A DNA stretch of 64,000 nt from Saccharum officinarum (Eukaryota; Streptophyta; Magnoliopsida; Poales; Poaceae): positions 71,505,253 to 71,569,252 of the forward strand of contig CM036201.1 of NCBI GenBank assembly GCA_020631735.1, read 5' to 3'. The notes beneath the pieces are model-generated. The model saw nothing but the letters and a program-made list of their open reading frames with translations. It was not told where the DNA came from and did not search any database. Shown piece after piece: positions 45,001 to 56,997 of the stretch (position 1 is the first letter of the stretch; each line of letters begins with the position of its first letter). Position numbers and translations under genes: made by a program.

Positions 45001-47448
45001 TGACTTTCAACAAACCTCATGGATCTACAGGTATGTTGTTGTCAAATGCCTCTTGGAAGTACTATTGTTTACTAACATTGCTATACATGACACCCTAACA
45101 CATTTTTCCTTTGTTATTGTACTACAGCTTCTGCTACATCTGTCCAATTGCATAAAGCAGTGAGTGTATGTGATCATCAAACTGTGTTCACAACAATAAT
45201 TGGCTAGTTTCCTCCTGGGAATGATATTGTTTATGTATGCATACTGTAATAATGGCAGGCTAATGAAAATCAAGCCGATGAAGATAGGCCTGAGCTGGCA
45301 GAAGCTGATATGGTTGTCTTTCTTGGTGATTTCAACTACCGACTTAATGGCATCACCTATGATGAAGCAAGGGATATGGTCTCTCAGAGGAGCTTTGACT
45401 GGCTTAGGGAAAGGGATCAACTTCGAGCGGAAATGAAGGCAGGAAATGTGTTTCAAGGAATGCGTGAAGGTCCAATCAAATTTCCTCCGACCTACAAATT
45501 CCAAAGACACCAGTTGGGTCTCTCAGGTACTGTATTTGATGCTTATAGTATTTGCCTGTTATATATGTCCATCTTTTGTTACATGGACAGTTCCAATTCA
45601 TTTTTTTCATGGTTTATTCGTACCACCTGCTTTAGATATGAGCTTGTTTCATCATCTCCATGCAGGGTATGATTCAGGCGAGAAGAAGAGAATACCTGCT
45701 TGGTGCGATAGAATACTATATCGAGATAGCCGTTCTATATCAATAGCTGAATGCTCATTAGAGTGTCCTGTTGTTGCTGCAATTACAGCGTAAGATTTCA
45801 CAGAGCCAAGCGTTTTTGTATTTTGACCATTTTTTTTGTGTGTTGAGGAAGAGAACTACTGGAGTTATGTGATCCTTCTTTAGTATAACTATTCCTTGCA
45901 GAATTAATTTGTTGTTTTTTGCTCTTTGATAGGTACGAAGCTTGCATGGATGTCACAGATAGTGATCATAAACCTGTGAGATGTACATTTAGCATTGATA
46001 TTGCAAGAGTAGATGAGCTGATAAGAAGGCAAGAGTTTGGAAAAATAATCGAATCTAACGAAAAAGTATGCTCTTTCCTTCGAGAGTTGCATTTTGTTCC
46101 AGACACTATCGTAAGCACAAACAACATTATATTGGAAAATCAAGAAGATGTTATCCTTCGAATAACTAATAATTGTGAAACTAGTAAGGCTGCTTTTGAA
46201 ATCCTGTGTGAAGGCCAATCAATCAGAAAGCAAGATGGAACTAAATCTGAGCTGCTCCTAAGGGCATCCTTTGGCTTTCCACTTTGGCTTGAGGTAGAGT
46301 TACTCTTTTTTTAATCTATATGTACACTGCTGTTGTTCTTTTTTGTATACTTTGTCGCCCTATTAGATCTCATTTGCTATATCATACTTACTACTCAGAT
46401 ATAGTATGCCATAGCTTCAGCTGAATGGCATTTTGACAGGAACCCCTATAGTTGGGAGCCTATATTAGGTTCCCACATGCTTGCAGGGTGCTTGTCCTGC
46501 TTTCATGAGAAAGTAAAACATAGTTCATAGCTCTTCCAGATGGATAATGTGACCCCCTTATTCGTTGGGTGTGTTCTGATCATAATTTTGCTTGTAGGAA
46601 ATTATCGTGTTCATTTGTCATTTAGTTCCAAATGCTGAGCATAGTTTTTTGGAAACAAAAATGCCGAGCATAGTTAATGTAGCTGTTCTGTATTCTAGAA
46701 ACATAAAACTTGGAGAACCGTGGAACTTGTTTTCCACTTGTGTGACATATTTTTCTAGCAGATACTCTCTTTGGGAATTATTTCTTTCTGGTTTCCTAAT
46801 TGTGAGAAGCAAAATCTGATCAATCGCAAATTATAATGACTTGTACCAAAACTGTTAATCAATTATCAAGATGCTGAATTTGGTTCTATCGGTAGCCTTT
46901 TATATAGCCGTTTTGCAGAGATATATTATTGGGCAAAGACATTCGAATTTATGCAAGTCGCTTGACAAGTCTGTAATCAGTCATTCCATATTCTTATTGT
47001 ATTGCATACTTCAAGGATTTCCCCCTTTTCTGTATTTATACTCTGCAATGTTAAATAGGTCCAACCATCAATCGGTCTCATCGAACCAGGAGAAACAATG
47101 GAAGTTGCTGTGCATCATGAAGACTTCTTCACACAAGAAGAATTTGTCAACGGAGTACAGCAAAACTGGTGGTGTGAAGCCACCAGAGATATGGAGGTTG
47201 TTCTTTCGGTGAATGTCACAGGCAGCTCCTCGACTGAAGCCGTCACACACAGGATCACTGTCCGGCATTGCTGCCCGGTGCCTTCAGCTCCCCCAACCGT
47301 TAACCCACGCTCTATTACTGACTCACCAAGTGATGCTGAGTCCGGTTCCAAGAATAACCAGTTGAATCACTTACTACGTTCTGATTTTGCAAAATTTGGC
47401 AGCTCAGAGGTGCATGACTTGTGCGGTGTGCAAAAGCGAAACTTGTAA
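36040..47448 (+). CDS. WD40-type II inositol polyphosphate 5-phosphatase (FRA3-like)
   Basis: Eleven exons inferred from frame and GT-AG sites: 36040-36865, 37709-37961, 38038-38842, 44068-44192, 44320-44404, 44877-45030, 45128-45165, 45259-45526, 45666-45789, 45933-46293, 47059-47448; phases agree at every junction, giving 1142 aa. Residues ~145-560 hold WD40-like blades ([53 protein letters not shown]). The catalytic domain follows: VGTWNV (~573), [17 protein letters not shown] (~783), PAWCDRILY (~862) and SDHKPV (~902), the two last being the family signatures. A C-terminal domain ends at TAA 47446. The class removes the 5-phosphate from phosphoinositides and inositol phosphates; Arabidopsis FRA3 is needed for fibre secondary walls and actin order. 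The usual FVNCHFAAH reads FVNNHFAAH here. Intron 3 (38843-44067) carries an antisense Copia element. Which of the 5PTase12-15/FRA3 paralogues it matches best is not settled. Confidence 0.93.
39018..39134 (-). repeat. 3' LTR of the intronic Copia element
   Basis: 117 bp, TGTTGGAATATGTG … CTCTAGCA on the minus strand, with TG/CA ends. It differs from the other LTR at two positions near 39091 and 39108. Confidence 0.93.
39227..43218 (-). pseudogene. Degenerate Copia gag-pol
   Basis: Translation reads leftwards from ATG 43216-43218. Only the last part of Gag remains ([20 protein letters not shown] at the start); the N-terminal ~150-200 residues usual for the family are missing. Protease ([12 protein letters not shown]), GAG-pre-integrase ([10 protein letters not shown]), integrase ([20 protein letters not shown]), reverse transcriptase ([11 protein letters not shown]) and RNase H ([21 protein letters not shown]) follow in copia order. 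Breaks: stops TAG 42596, TGA 42002, TAG 41657 and TAA 40100, plus a 1-base frameshift near 41375 and at least one more between 40830 and 41190. It cannot make a full polyprotein. Confidence 0.9.
43298..43414 (-). repeat. 5' LTR of the intronic Copia element
   Basis: Same 117-bp length as the 3' LTR, with two differences. It is directly followed on the minus strand by the TGGTATCACAGG primer-binding site, which fixes the element's orientation. Confidence 0.93.
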
Positions 47449-50400
47449 AAGCGAGTTTTAGTTTCTTTTGCTTGGTGTTGGAGTTCTTCTGTCCGAGTGT
47501 TTAGCCGGTAGAGTCTTAGATTTCTTGCCTAAGCTTGGGGGGGGGGGGGGGAGTGGCTCTGCTCTTCATCCTGTTCTGTACATATTATGCGTCCCTGATC
47601 TCTCACGTCTCGCCGTTCTTTGTGTATCAAATCAAAAAGGAAAAAAAAGGAAGAAAGAAGAGGGTGTGCAGCTGTTGCAATTACCTGTAGTTAAAATTTT
47701 AAGTTAACCTTTTTTACCTTCTTAAGTAGTAGATGTGGCATTGAAATTATGTTGTTAGAGGGTGCATTATATAATTGTACAAAGAAGGTTGTGAGTTTGA
47801 AGTACTGATTGATCAATAGTCTGTATAGTTTACTTCATTGATTGAATCACGGTAGAGTGGTTTGTACACAAAGGCAATACATGTGACTTACAGGACATTC
47901 TCTTTGATTAGTGAGACTGTAATCTTTTGTACAGAACCTATACCAACAATGTTCTATTTTCTTCTTTTCCCCATCCCACAATGCCCATTTGCAGCTCAAG
48001 CTCAACAAATACTACTGGCTTTCGGTTCAGAACGTTGGGAACCTGAAAAGCACAATCTATGATGTCTGCTATACCTGTCAAGTTGCATCGAGTTGGATGA
48101 TGCTTTGCTCCTACAGCACACACCTCAGCTGCGATACAGCTCAACGAGAACTGCAGCTGCTTCTATAACAACGACAGACTGTTTTTAAAAAAAAAATAAA
48201 ATCGGCGATAGGGTTCGTCATGAGTTTGTCGATGCTTGGTAGTCACTTCAACTGAACTTTGTCAGGCACTACACTTCAGCTCCCCGGCTCCTCCTTTGAC
48301 CTGCAAATTGCTTCAGAGTTGGTCTGGAAACTGAAACCCTTCCACCCACCGGCAACAACACACCAACTGAAGGTGACCGACCATACGAATGCTAGTGCGT
48401 TTGAGCTGGATAGAAGTTGAGCCAAGTGCAACCGAAACAAACTTTTCAACTTTCCATTGAATGATGGGTCATGAGCACAAAACCAAAATATTCAGCAGTT
48501 TTGACAACCAAACAGCTTAGGTTTGAAGTTTGAACCTGACAATCTGACAGGTGATGGAGGCTAGCATAGAATAGGGGAGTAGTAGGAGAGATCCTGATGT
48601 GCAGTTTAGGTTGGGTCAAAAGTCAAAACTGGTACACTGAACAGTCCAAGCCCGGTGATGATTTGGTCATGATTTGGTGTCAGCCGGTCGGTACAGCTGC
48701 ATCTCGTTTAGAGTACTGAATGATAGTTGGGTTTGGCCAAGCTCACTGACCTCGCCTCCAATGAGCAGGCATTTAGGTTGTGGATCCACTGCTGGTGAAA
48801 AGATTTGGAAATTGGAAAGGAAAGGGTTTGAGTTGGCCGGAGATTACAAGGGTCAAGGGAGGTTCATGACAAATGTACAGGTACATCATCTTGTTTAATT
48901 ATCTGTCTCTAAACTTGAAGTTAAGTTTATACATGTAACAAAGTACTATGTGAACTACCGGTCTACATTAGCATGTTTAATGAAAAGGTGATCATTCATA
49001 AAAAAAATTGAGCAATGATGCGAACAGAACAACCCTGTCGAGACACAAGTACAGGTAGTGCTGATTGCACCCGTTTCAGCTGTTGCTGCTGCTCGCTATG
49101 TTTAGGACAGAGTAGCAGACGGGCAGGACTCTTGTGTTCTTTTCTCCATGTGGCTCCGGCATTGGACGGCCAAGTGCTGCCTTTGTGCATGCATGATCTA
49201 CCGACCTAATCGTACCATCACGCTATCGGCATGAAAAAGGCTTCCAATTATTGCGTCAGTTGGTGCCGGTGAGATAGGTATCTTAGCCTGTACGGCCGCC
49301 AAAAGCCCATCCCGGCCGGCCGGCCGCCGCCGAGGCCGAAGAGGAAGGAGACGCGATGGATCGCGTCGTCGTGGCATGGCGTGGTCCTCCATGCACGCTT
49401 CCCCGTTCCAGCAGCAAGGTCAAGCCGCCAAGGAGCCCCCTTTTCTGGTGCCGGTGCGCGCGGCGACGCGGCGCGCATGAGCCGAGGCAGCGCGAGGAGC
49501 GGGTGAGCGCCAGCCGCGGCGGCTGCTCGCCGTGCGTGGCCGTGGCCGCGCGGTGCCAGCTCCCGCGCCCCGGGCGTGTGGGGTGGGAGGTGGGACTCCT
49601 GCTCACACGCCTTTCGCCTTTGCGCTAGTCACACGCGTCTCGTGGATTTTTCTGGTCGGGGGCGTTTTTCCCGTGCGTGCCTCCGCCTCGCCACGCCTTT
49701 TTCCACCACCAAGGAAGAATTTGCAGACGGACTCGCACTACGCCACAAACTTTTCTCCAGTTCTCACTGCTGAGGTGACGCGGTGAACCCAGTGACAGTG
49801 AGCCACACGCTACTCTTCTTCTCCGAGAGTCACTCTCGTGCAATGGATTCGCGTAAACGCAAGGGAAGAGCAGCAGATCGCACGGGGACGTTGACACTTT
49901 GCATTTTGTTTTGTCTGGCATTCTAGAAGAAGCATGACGATGCTGTTCTTGTCGTAAACAACCAACCATCGCCACGCTGAACGAAAGTGATCTCCCTGGG
50001 GCCTGGCCTCACTTTTTTACCTCCACTGGATAGCAGGAAATTTGCACAAGATTATGCAAGCAAGCAGTACACTAGACGCTTCGCAACTGTCTCACTTTTC
50101 TAGAAGAGTCATGCTTCCACTAGTGGGGCTTATACGTGTATATCCTCTTCCCATCCCAGCTTCACCAACCAGCCACTGAGTACACCTCATCAGCCTTCTT
50201 TTGCAAGAGAGAGAGCAGCAAATAGCATGATCCCAGAACACAAGTGCTGAAGTGCATGATCAGCTCAGCAATCACGAACACAACAAAAAGAAAACAGACA
50301 AAGACAAATGCCACCGGAATCACTCACTCATCTCCAGTATAATAATCGTGCAGTATACACACATCTATCATACAAAAAAAAAAGAGAGAGATACTAAAGC

Positions 50401-50478
50401 ATCATAAGGCCTAACCCGCCTACATCTGCACACCAAAGATCAGATATACTCATCAGAGGACCTGACTATGATGATGAG
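47449..50478. other. Convergent intergenic region
   Basis: The region separates the 3' ends of the two main genes. A run of 15 G lies at 47537-47551, within ~100 bp of the 5-phosphatase stop and so probably in its 3' UTR. GC-rich stretch 49280-49640 has open frames on both strands with no recognisable product. No tRNA or other RNA gene was seen. Confidence 0.5.
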
Positions 50479-53399
50479 TTACATAGATAGCGGCAAGCGG
50501 CCGCCGTTCGAGGTGCCGTTGTAGGTCTTGCTGTCCTCTTTCCGCCGCTTCAGAACGATGCCCCATGTGACGACCTCCAGGATCACGGCGATGGCGCCCA
50601 GGATGGCGATCGCGATGATGTAGCCCGTCTTCCACTTCTGCTCCACTTGCAGGATCGACATGCCCTTGAAGATGTTGACGATGCCCAGTATGATGATGGT
50701 GTAACCGACCGAGTGGTGGTAGATGTTCCAGTACAGCCGGTACTTGTGATCCTTCTTCGGCCTCAAGAAGAGCGCAAAGATCTAGTAAATGGGGGAAAAA
50801 AGGTCATCAGGGGGTTTAGGTTTTTCATTCATCAACTGGGTAAAAGAGCATCATCATCATGAGAAGGATGGATGGACGCTGCTATGTAGTACCTGCAGAG
50901 TACCAAGAGCGAATACTGCAATCCCAATGTTCCTGTGGAGTGAGTAGGTGATTCCCTTGGACAGGTTTCCAAGATGAATTCCAGTTGCCCAGCCGGAGAC
51001 TCCGACGCCGTACCCGATCAGCTGGCAAGCTACGTGGAGGTAGAACCATGCCGGATCGGCTGATTTGAATGTCTTGAGGTATCTTGCGAAAATGGCTCCC
51101 ATCGGCAACAGAAGACCCCAGCTCACAGCATTCAGGATTCCATGAGTCTACAGGAAGAACGGGACAAATGAGAATGGTTTGATAAAATCAGAAGTAACAG
51201 CTGGTAGGTGCTAAATGACAATACTAGCATTTTTAATGGAAACGGAGACACTATTTTCTTCGAAGACTTCATCAGTTGTCACAACTCACAAAGCAAACTG
51301 GAGTAAGATGGTAACAGCTGTTAGGTGGTAAATGAGTCTACTGAAAGAATGGGACAAATGAGAATGACTTGATGAAACCACAAAATACTAGACAGTACGC
51401 CCAAAGCAAACTGGAGTAAGCTAAGAGCAAGTATAATAAAGGGCTGTAAGCATGGCTGAATGCCGAGGTGGAGGAGAGAGAAGAGAAGAGAAGCGGGCTG
51501 TAAGCTTATAGCTGGGTCGGACACATGAACCAAGAAACTCTGTGAGATAGATATGTGGGCCATGTATTAATAATATTGAAGACGTAACTACTATATGATG
51601 AGTGGGCTGAGAGGTAGGCTATAAAGATTCATAAAGCCAGCAGCCTGCTGTATTATTAGCCTTGCTCTAAGATGGTAACAGCTGTTAGGTGGTAAATGGC
51701 AGTAATAGCATTTTTAATGGAAACCGAGACAATATTTTCTTTGAAGACTTCATCAGTTGTCACAAACTCACAAGACACCTACCAGGATACCTAGGCACTA
51801 CACTACTATCTACTAGTATGACAGCGAGAATTATAATGTGAAATAAAAAATATGCCACTTGATTATCTTGACTGCATCGAATTGCCCTGATCGGTCAGAA
51901 TAGCATGTTAGCCGCATATGCCTTTGTTCTTCAGAATCCAGAATGCATATAAACGCAAACAAAAAAAAATGAGGCATTTAGCCACCAAAAATTGGTCAAA
52001 TCCAAGCTGAACTGCTTATAAGTCCAACAAGGAAGGATGAAAACCGACAGGGGAAGAAAATTGCGCCCCCTGTACACCAAAATTCGAAGTGCACGGGATA
52101 AGGAAGAGAGAAACTGATATAACTGCCACGCATAATAAACACACAGTGACCCTAGCCCTGTTTGCTAAAGCTCTAGCCGACAGTACTGTTTACTGATTTG
52201 CCGCGAGAGAAAAATATAGTTTTATTGGCTGAAAAAGTACAGTGCCAAAAGCTGCCTGCCGTACGGGCTAATACAGTTGATTAGCAGGTCTGAATCAATT
52301 CAACGCACCAGGACAAATTAGATGAGACTATCGTAGAACACTTCACGATTTTTCTTTTCTTAGCTACATACTACATTCGAAGCCTGGAATTTTAAAAGGG
52401 GTAGGTTTCCCACGTTCTTACCACTACATCAACATGCTGTTCCTCGAAAAAAAAAATCACAAGTCAAAATTAATTTGTGTGGCTTGCTTTTTTCAGAGAG
52501 AGAGGAATTATCTTTTTCGTTGCAGTAACGTCTCATGTAAATTCAGTAACTCATTCGCAAAAACAAACGTAAAACAGAAGAGCTCTTTTGTTAAAAAGGT
52601 GAATTTTTTTTAACTGAAAGTTGAGTCATGAATCTGATACTAGCAGAGTTGTGTTGTGAATGGGATCAAATTGACTTTGAAATTTTGCACCAGCGCAGCG
52701 CAGGATAAGAATCGAAGAAACGAACAAATGGCTTAAACACGAACAGACAAAGGGGGAGGAGCAACTCACATTTTTCTTCCGGAGGATGCTGCCCCCTCCG
52801 CTGGCGGCGGTGGTGGCCCCGGTAAGGAGGTTGAGCGTCCCCATGGCGTTCATGCTGTCGCTGCCGGGCTGGGTGTCGTGCGCCCCGATCCTACCGGAGT
52901 AGGGGCCCACCTGCCAGACCTGGTTGACCTCGGCGCCCGTGCCGTTCTGCAGCTTGAGGGTCCCGAACATCTGGACGCGGCCGTCGGCGCCGACCTCGGC
53001 GGCGAGGTCGGACGTCTGGTAGTTGGGGAGCGGGCTCGGGTTGCCGAGCGAGTAGCCGGAGATGCTGTAGGTCTGCACCTCGTACCCGCCGCCGCTGCCC
53101 TTGGGGACGGCCACCAGCGCCTGCGTGCCGACCATGCTCTGCGCCTGGGGGTTGAGCCCCCACGCGACCCACCCGCCGGAGGGCGGGGAGGCGAGGAACG
53201 CCACGGTCAGGGACGAGGTCGCCGCTTCGTAGGACCAGTGCAGCGACGCGCCGAGGCGGGGCAGGTCCGCGCACGTCGCGAACATGCGGTTGCCCGAGAT
53301 CTTCTCCGCCGCGCAGGCCGCGTGGGCCGGAGTTGACAACGACGACGACGCCAACACCGTGGCGAAGAGGACGGCGAGGAGGGGCCGGGGGAAGGCCAT
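50479..53399 (-). CDS. DOMON and cytochrome b561 domain protein
   Basis: Three exons on the minus strand with GT-AG borders and phase 0 throughout: 53399-52770, 51147-50893, 50781-50479; 395 aa. Residues 1-27 are a signal peptide (ending ~THAHA-like at PAHAAC). A DOMON domain occupies ~45-165 ([18 protein letters not shown]). After an SGGGS linker come five membrane helices of the b561 core, from ILNAVSWG to [14 protein letters not shown]. The four haem-ligating His candidates are in [21 protein letters not shown] and IYHHSVGY. Plant proteins of this layout are placed in the plasma membrane, passing electrons (from ascorbate) to the apoplast, and several are auxin-responsive; that role is by family only. 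The length matches the usual ~390-400 aa. It converges with the 5-phosphatase gene. Confidence 0.93.
51190..51770. repeat. Direct duplication in intron 1 of the b561 gene
   Basis: About 95 bp starting GTAACAGCTGGTAGGTG (51197) recurs from about 51673 (GTAACAGCTGTTAGGTGG) with roughly 10% divergence, and a third shorter copy begins at 51309. A MITE (51425-51667) sits between the copies. Confidence 0.75.
51425..51667. mobile_element. Tourist-like MITE in intron 1 of the b561 gene
   Basis: The ends GAGCAAGTATAATA and TATTATTAGCCTTGCTC are inverted repeats, flanked by TAA on both sides (51422-51424, 51668-51670). Length is 243 bp. Confidence 0.85.
52155..52277. mobile_element. Decayed short MITE in intron 1 of the b561 gene
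   Basis: It starts AGCCCTGTTTGCTAAAGC and ends GCCGTACGGGCT, and has the interior CGAGAGAAAAATATAG that resembles the GGCCCCGTTCGGCTG family at 32788. Confidence 0.4.
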
Positions 53400-56300
53400 G
53401 GCCGCGGCCGCGTGCGGTGCGGGCGGGGCAGCGGCGGCACTGTAGGTTCCAAGAAAGAGGAATCTACGGAGTTGGGGTGAGGGGGCGCGGGGAGGAGAGG
53501 AAGAGGAGAAGCGGAGAGGGGCTGCGGGTTTTGGGTCCGGAGTTGGAGCTCGGAATGATGGGGAGGAGGCGCGATTAATAAGGAGGGCACGAGGCCGATG
53601 ACGGTGGACACGTGGGGGCCTGCGATTGGGCCCTGATTGACGCGGTCGTCGTAAGGGACATTGACTAGCCTTTTGGGAAAGGTTTTACATCGTTCCTTAT
53701 TTTTTACAGCGATTGCATTACTTGGGCATGTCCAAGAGTAGTAGTGCAGTTGTAAGCGCAAGGTTACGCCATTGTCATGCATTGACTGTCTTTCCTCTTT
53801 AATCCGTATACCGTGAGTATTTAGTAGTAGTAACTTACTAAACATAGAGAATCAATTGGCATCCTAAACTGATGGTTCATTCCATTATCGGTGTGTGGTA
53901 CGAATGTAGGAGTACGATTATTAAGAGGGGATGACAATTGAGGATGTTTGGATGCTCAACACGTCCAAGATGTGGCAGATTGTGGCGCACCGCAGGTTCG
54001 GTGAACAATTTTTTTTTTTTTTTGCTCCACACTATGTGTCAAGATTTCACACCTTTTCTTTACTTCTTTAGTAAAGCTTCTGTGGCTGACTCATCTGTAT
54101 TGACAGCCAAACAGCTGCTCTGATTTTTGTAGCGTCGCCTTGGTTGTGGCGTGGCAGAGTATAGCCTTAACCAAACAGCTCCAAAACGCACTATACTATG
54201 AAACATCTACGGCTGTGAACTGCGGAGGATCGTTTCCGCTTTTGGCAACTCGGGGCTAGTAAAACCTACGACGTGGCTAATGTTAGGCATATGAGGAACG
54301 TTTGGCGAGCTACCAAACGTACCATAGTGAGTAGTAGCCAGTAGGCGTACTAATGTCACGGATACGAGTGCGGTTAACTGGATTGATTCTTGGCGTAGAA
54401 CTGACAGCCGCTACCATAATTCCATCGCCGCATGCACGAGGCCGCATGTACGGGGCAACGTGAACCTGCCACTCGAACTACGGCACGCAGGACGTCCAAA
54501 GTCCAAAACCCAAGGCGTCATTGTCACCGTCAGCGTTCCGTAATCACCGCCTCCAATCCACCTTGCATTAGGCCACATCGTCACGCATGACATGAGTTTA
54601 GAGTAAACCTTCATACTGCCATGGCATGCAGGCCGAAATAAAATTCGTGCCAGAACGGCGCACGTTAGCCAGGTCAATGCTTGCGCGTTGCTGCAAGTCA
54701 TCCTCATGGGCAGGGCTGCAACCAAGGAAGGTATAGCCGCCATTAGCCAAAGCAATGGCCAGTCGCCGAATCTGAGCACGTGGCGGTGCGGTGAACGCAG
54801 ACGACGCCTGTGACTGTGAGCGCTGGAGCCTGAAGCGGTTGGCCTTGGCCACGCGGACGCGGTCATCCGTCCGCCCCGCCCGTACCTGACCTGCATGCAG
54901 GCTGCAGCGGTCGGGTCCACGGCACGCTCGTCCTCCCGTCCGTCCCAAGTCCCAACAGGCCAAGAGCACCTCACAGGTCTCCCACGCGCTGCTGACTCGG
55001 GGGGGAGCGGGCGGGCGATGGGCCACTCTTGACCGACTTGAGATGGAGTCGACTCCCGAGTTCACTCACCACCAGGGGTTGGTGGCTTGCCTTCCACCGC
55101 CCACCGCCACGCCTCCGGCGGCAGCGGGCAGCCTGCCATCCTCGGCGTGCTAGTCCCACTCGCTCCGACTTGGCAGCGGGCCGGCGACAAGGTGGTGGGC
55201 AGCTGACTTTGGTGGGACGGGGACTCTCCCATTGCAGGCGCTGAGCTGCCGAGCCCCATTGGTACGGTTCAGGTTTAGGTTTCGTGGTTCGGAAAAAAAC
55301 GCACTCAGCCGTGACGAAACCGCCGCAACCTGGGAATTCTCGGCCCGTCCGGTCGCACCTGCATGTCACCCGACTTTGGGAGCGACCGACGGCGATCGAG
55401 TACCGAGTACTACAGTACGTCCGCCGTACGCAAAAATGCTCAGTTCAACGCCCCGGCCCCGGGACGCACGTCACCCGCGTGGAACTTAAACGCTCGGCTC
55501 AGCGCTGTCGTCCGCCGCCGTCCGTCGTCATCGCCGCGGACCACGGAACAGCTGCGAGCGTAGGTTACCGTGGCCTGACCGCCTGACCCGTCGGTTTCGG
55601 CCTCCGGCCTCGATCGTCCTCTTTTTCCCGGCGTGCGAGCGTGCGTTCAGGTCGCACCGGTTCCGTGCACACCACCACTGCTAGCTAGCTTGCGTTTTAG
55701 GCCGGGGAGAACAAAGGAAACGGCGGGAGGTGCGAGACGAGTCGATACTGTCCAGATTGCACACATCTGCTACTTCATCCATCTCGACCTACTTTTTGTA
55801 ATTTCTGGTACAATGAGGACAACATCAGTACAACAGGCAGGTGTCTGCCTGAGCGAAGTAAAGCATCCATAATCCCAAGGTCGTTGCATTGCAACTCCGG
55901 CACGGCGAAGCAGACACCGGTGTCACTTTTGATCTCACGCTTCTAGACACCAACAACGTACCAGCATGTAGCCAGATAGGGGCGGCGGCATCGACAAAAT
56001 CGGCACCACGCACGGCACCTATCGGATCTGGTACTGGTAGCTGGCTGACTGGCTGTATGCCGCACGCACGGACGTACGTCGCCGCACCGGCGTCCTGGTT
56101 CAGACTCTAGGACACTACACGCCCGATAGACGTGCCGACACCGCATCACGAACCGAATCAGTCCATTCACATCGCCACACTGCACGGCCTATTTTTTCCT
56201 GTGATGACGACGCGCGTTTCTTTCTCGTCGTCTCGTCGATACGGACCAGAAACTCGTCCGCACGCCGGCACGTCCACGTCGCCGATGACGGACGCCCATG

Positions 56301-56751
56301 CATGTCTAGCTGGCTGGCTGCTCTCTGTTCGTGCACCACGAGAGGCAGCCGGGGTCCCGCCCGGCCTCCCGGGGGAACCCCGTGGCCCGTGGCAGGGGAC
56401 AACGACGGGAGCCAGGCGACGACGGGGCTGCGGCCTGCGGGCTTTGGCGCCTGGCGCCTGGCGACGACGCTGCCCGAAATGGACGTGCGGCGCTTTGGTC
56501 CTGAGACGGATCGCGACGGGGCGCCCTGACGCCACCATGACGGCCGCATTGCGTGTGCGTCGTACGGCACCGTTCGGTTCTTGCACAGTTGCACCGCCCA
56601 GGGCCAAAGCCGTGCATACGGCTGCCTGGCACAGTGACAACTGACACGGGATAAGACAGCAATAGGGCTCGATCGTACTTGTTGGTTGGGCGGCCATGAT
56701 CACCGATAACCTAACCATCCTGTCACAGATTCGTCCTCCAATTGTAACCAA
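53400..56751. other. 5' flank of the b561 gene and GC-rich region, no gene recognised
   Basis: The first few hundred bases are the promoter and leader of the b561 gene; no TATA box was confidently placed. From 54400 to 56650 there are long overlapping frames on both strands, a usual result of GC-rich sequence. None matches a family I know or has convincing domain or splice structure. There is a poly-T run at 54008-54023. Confidence 0.45.
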
Positions 56752-56997
56752 GGGCACTGTTTAGTTCCTAAAATTTTGCAAAATTTTTTAAGATTTCTCG
56801 TCACATCGAATCTTTAGACACATGCATGAAGCATTAAATATAGATAAAAAAAATAAAACTAATTACATAGTTTAGATGAAATTCACGAGACGAATCTTTT
56901 AAGTCTAATTAGATCATGATTGGACACTAATTGTTAAATAACAACGAAAATGCTACAGTACCATTTCCCAAAAAATTTCGCGAACTAAATAAGGTCT
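56752..56997. mobile_element. Tourist-like MITE
   Basis: The ends are GGGCACTGTTTAGTTCC and GCGAACTAAATAAGGTC. The interior words CACATCGAATCTTTAGACAC and CACGAGACGAATCTTT are family hallmarks in grasses. Confidence 0.8.

Noticed and set aside
54411..56757. Several 150-196-residue frames in the GC-rich stretch right of the b561 gene
   Set aside because: They overlap on both strands, have no recognisable motifs and show low-complexity composition.
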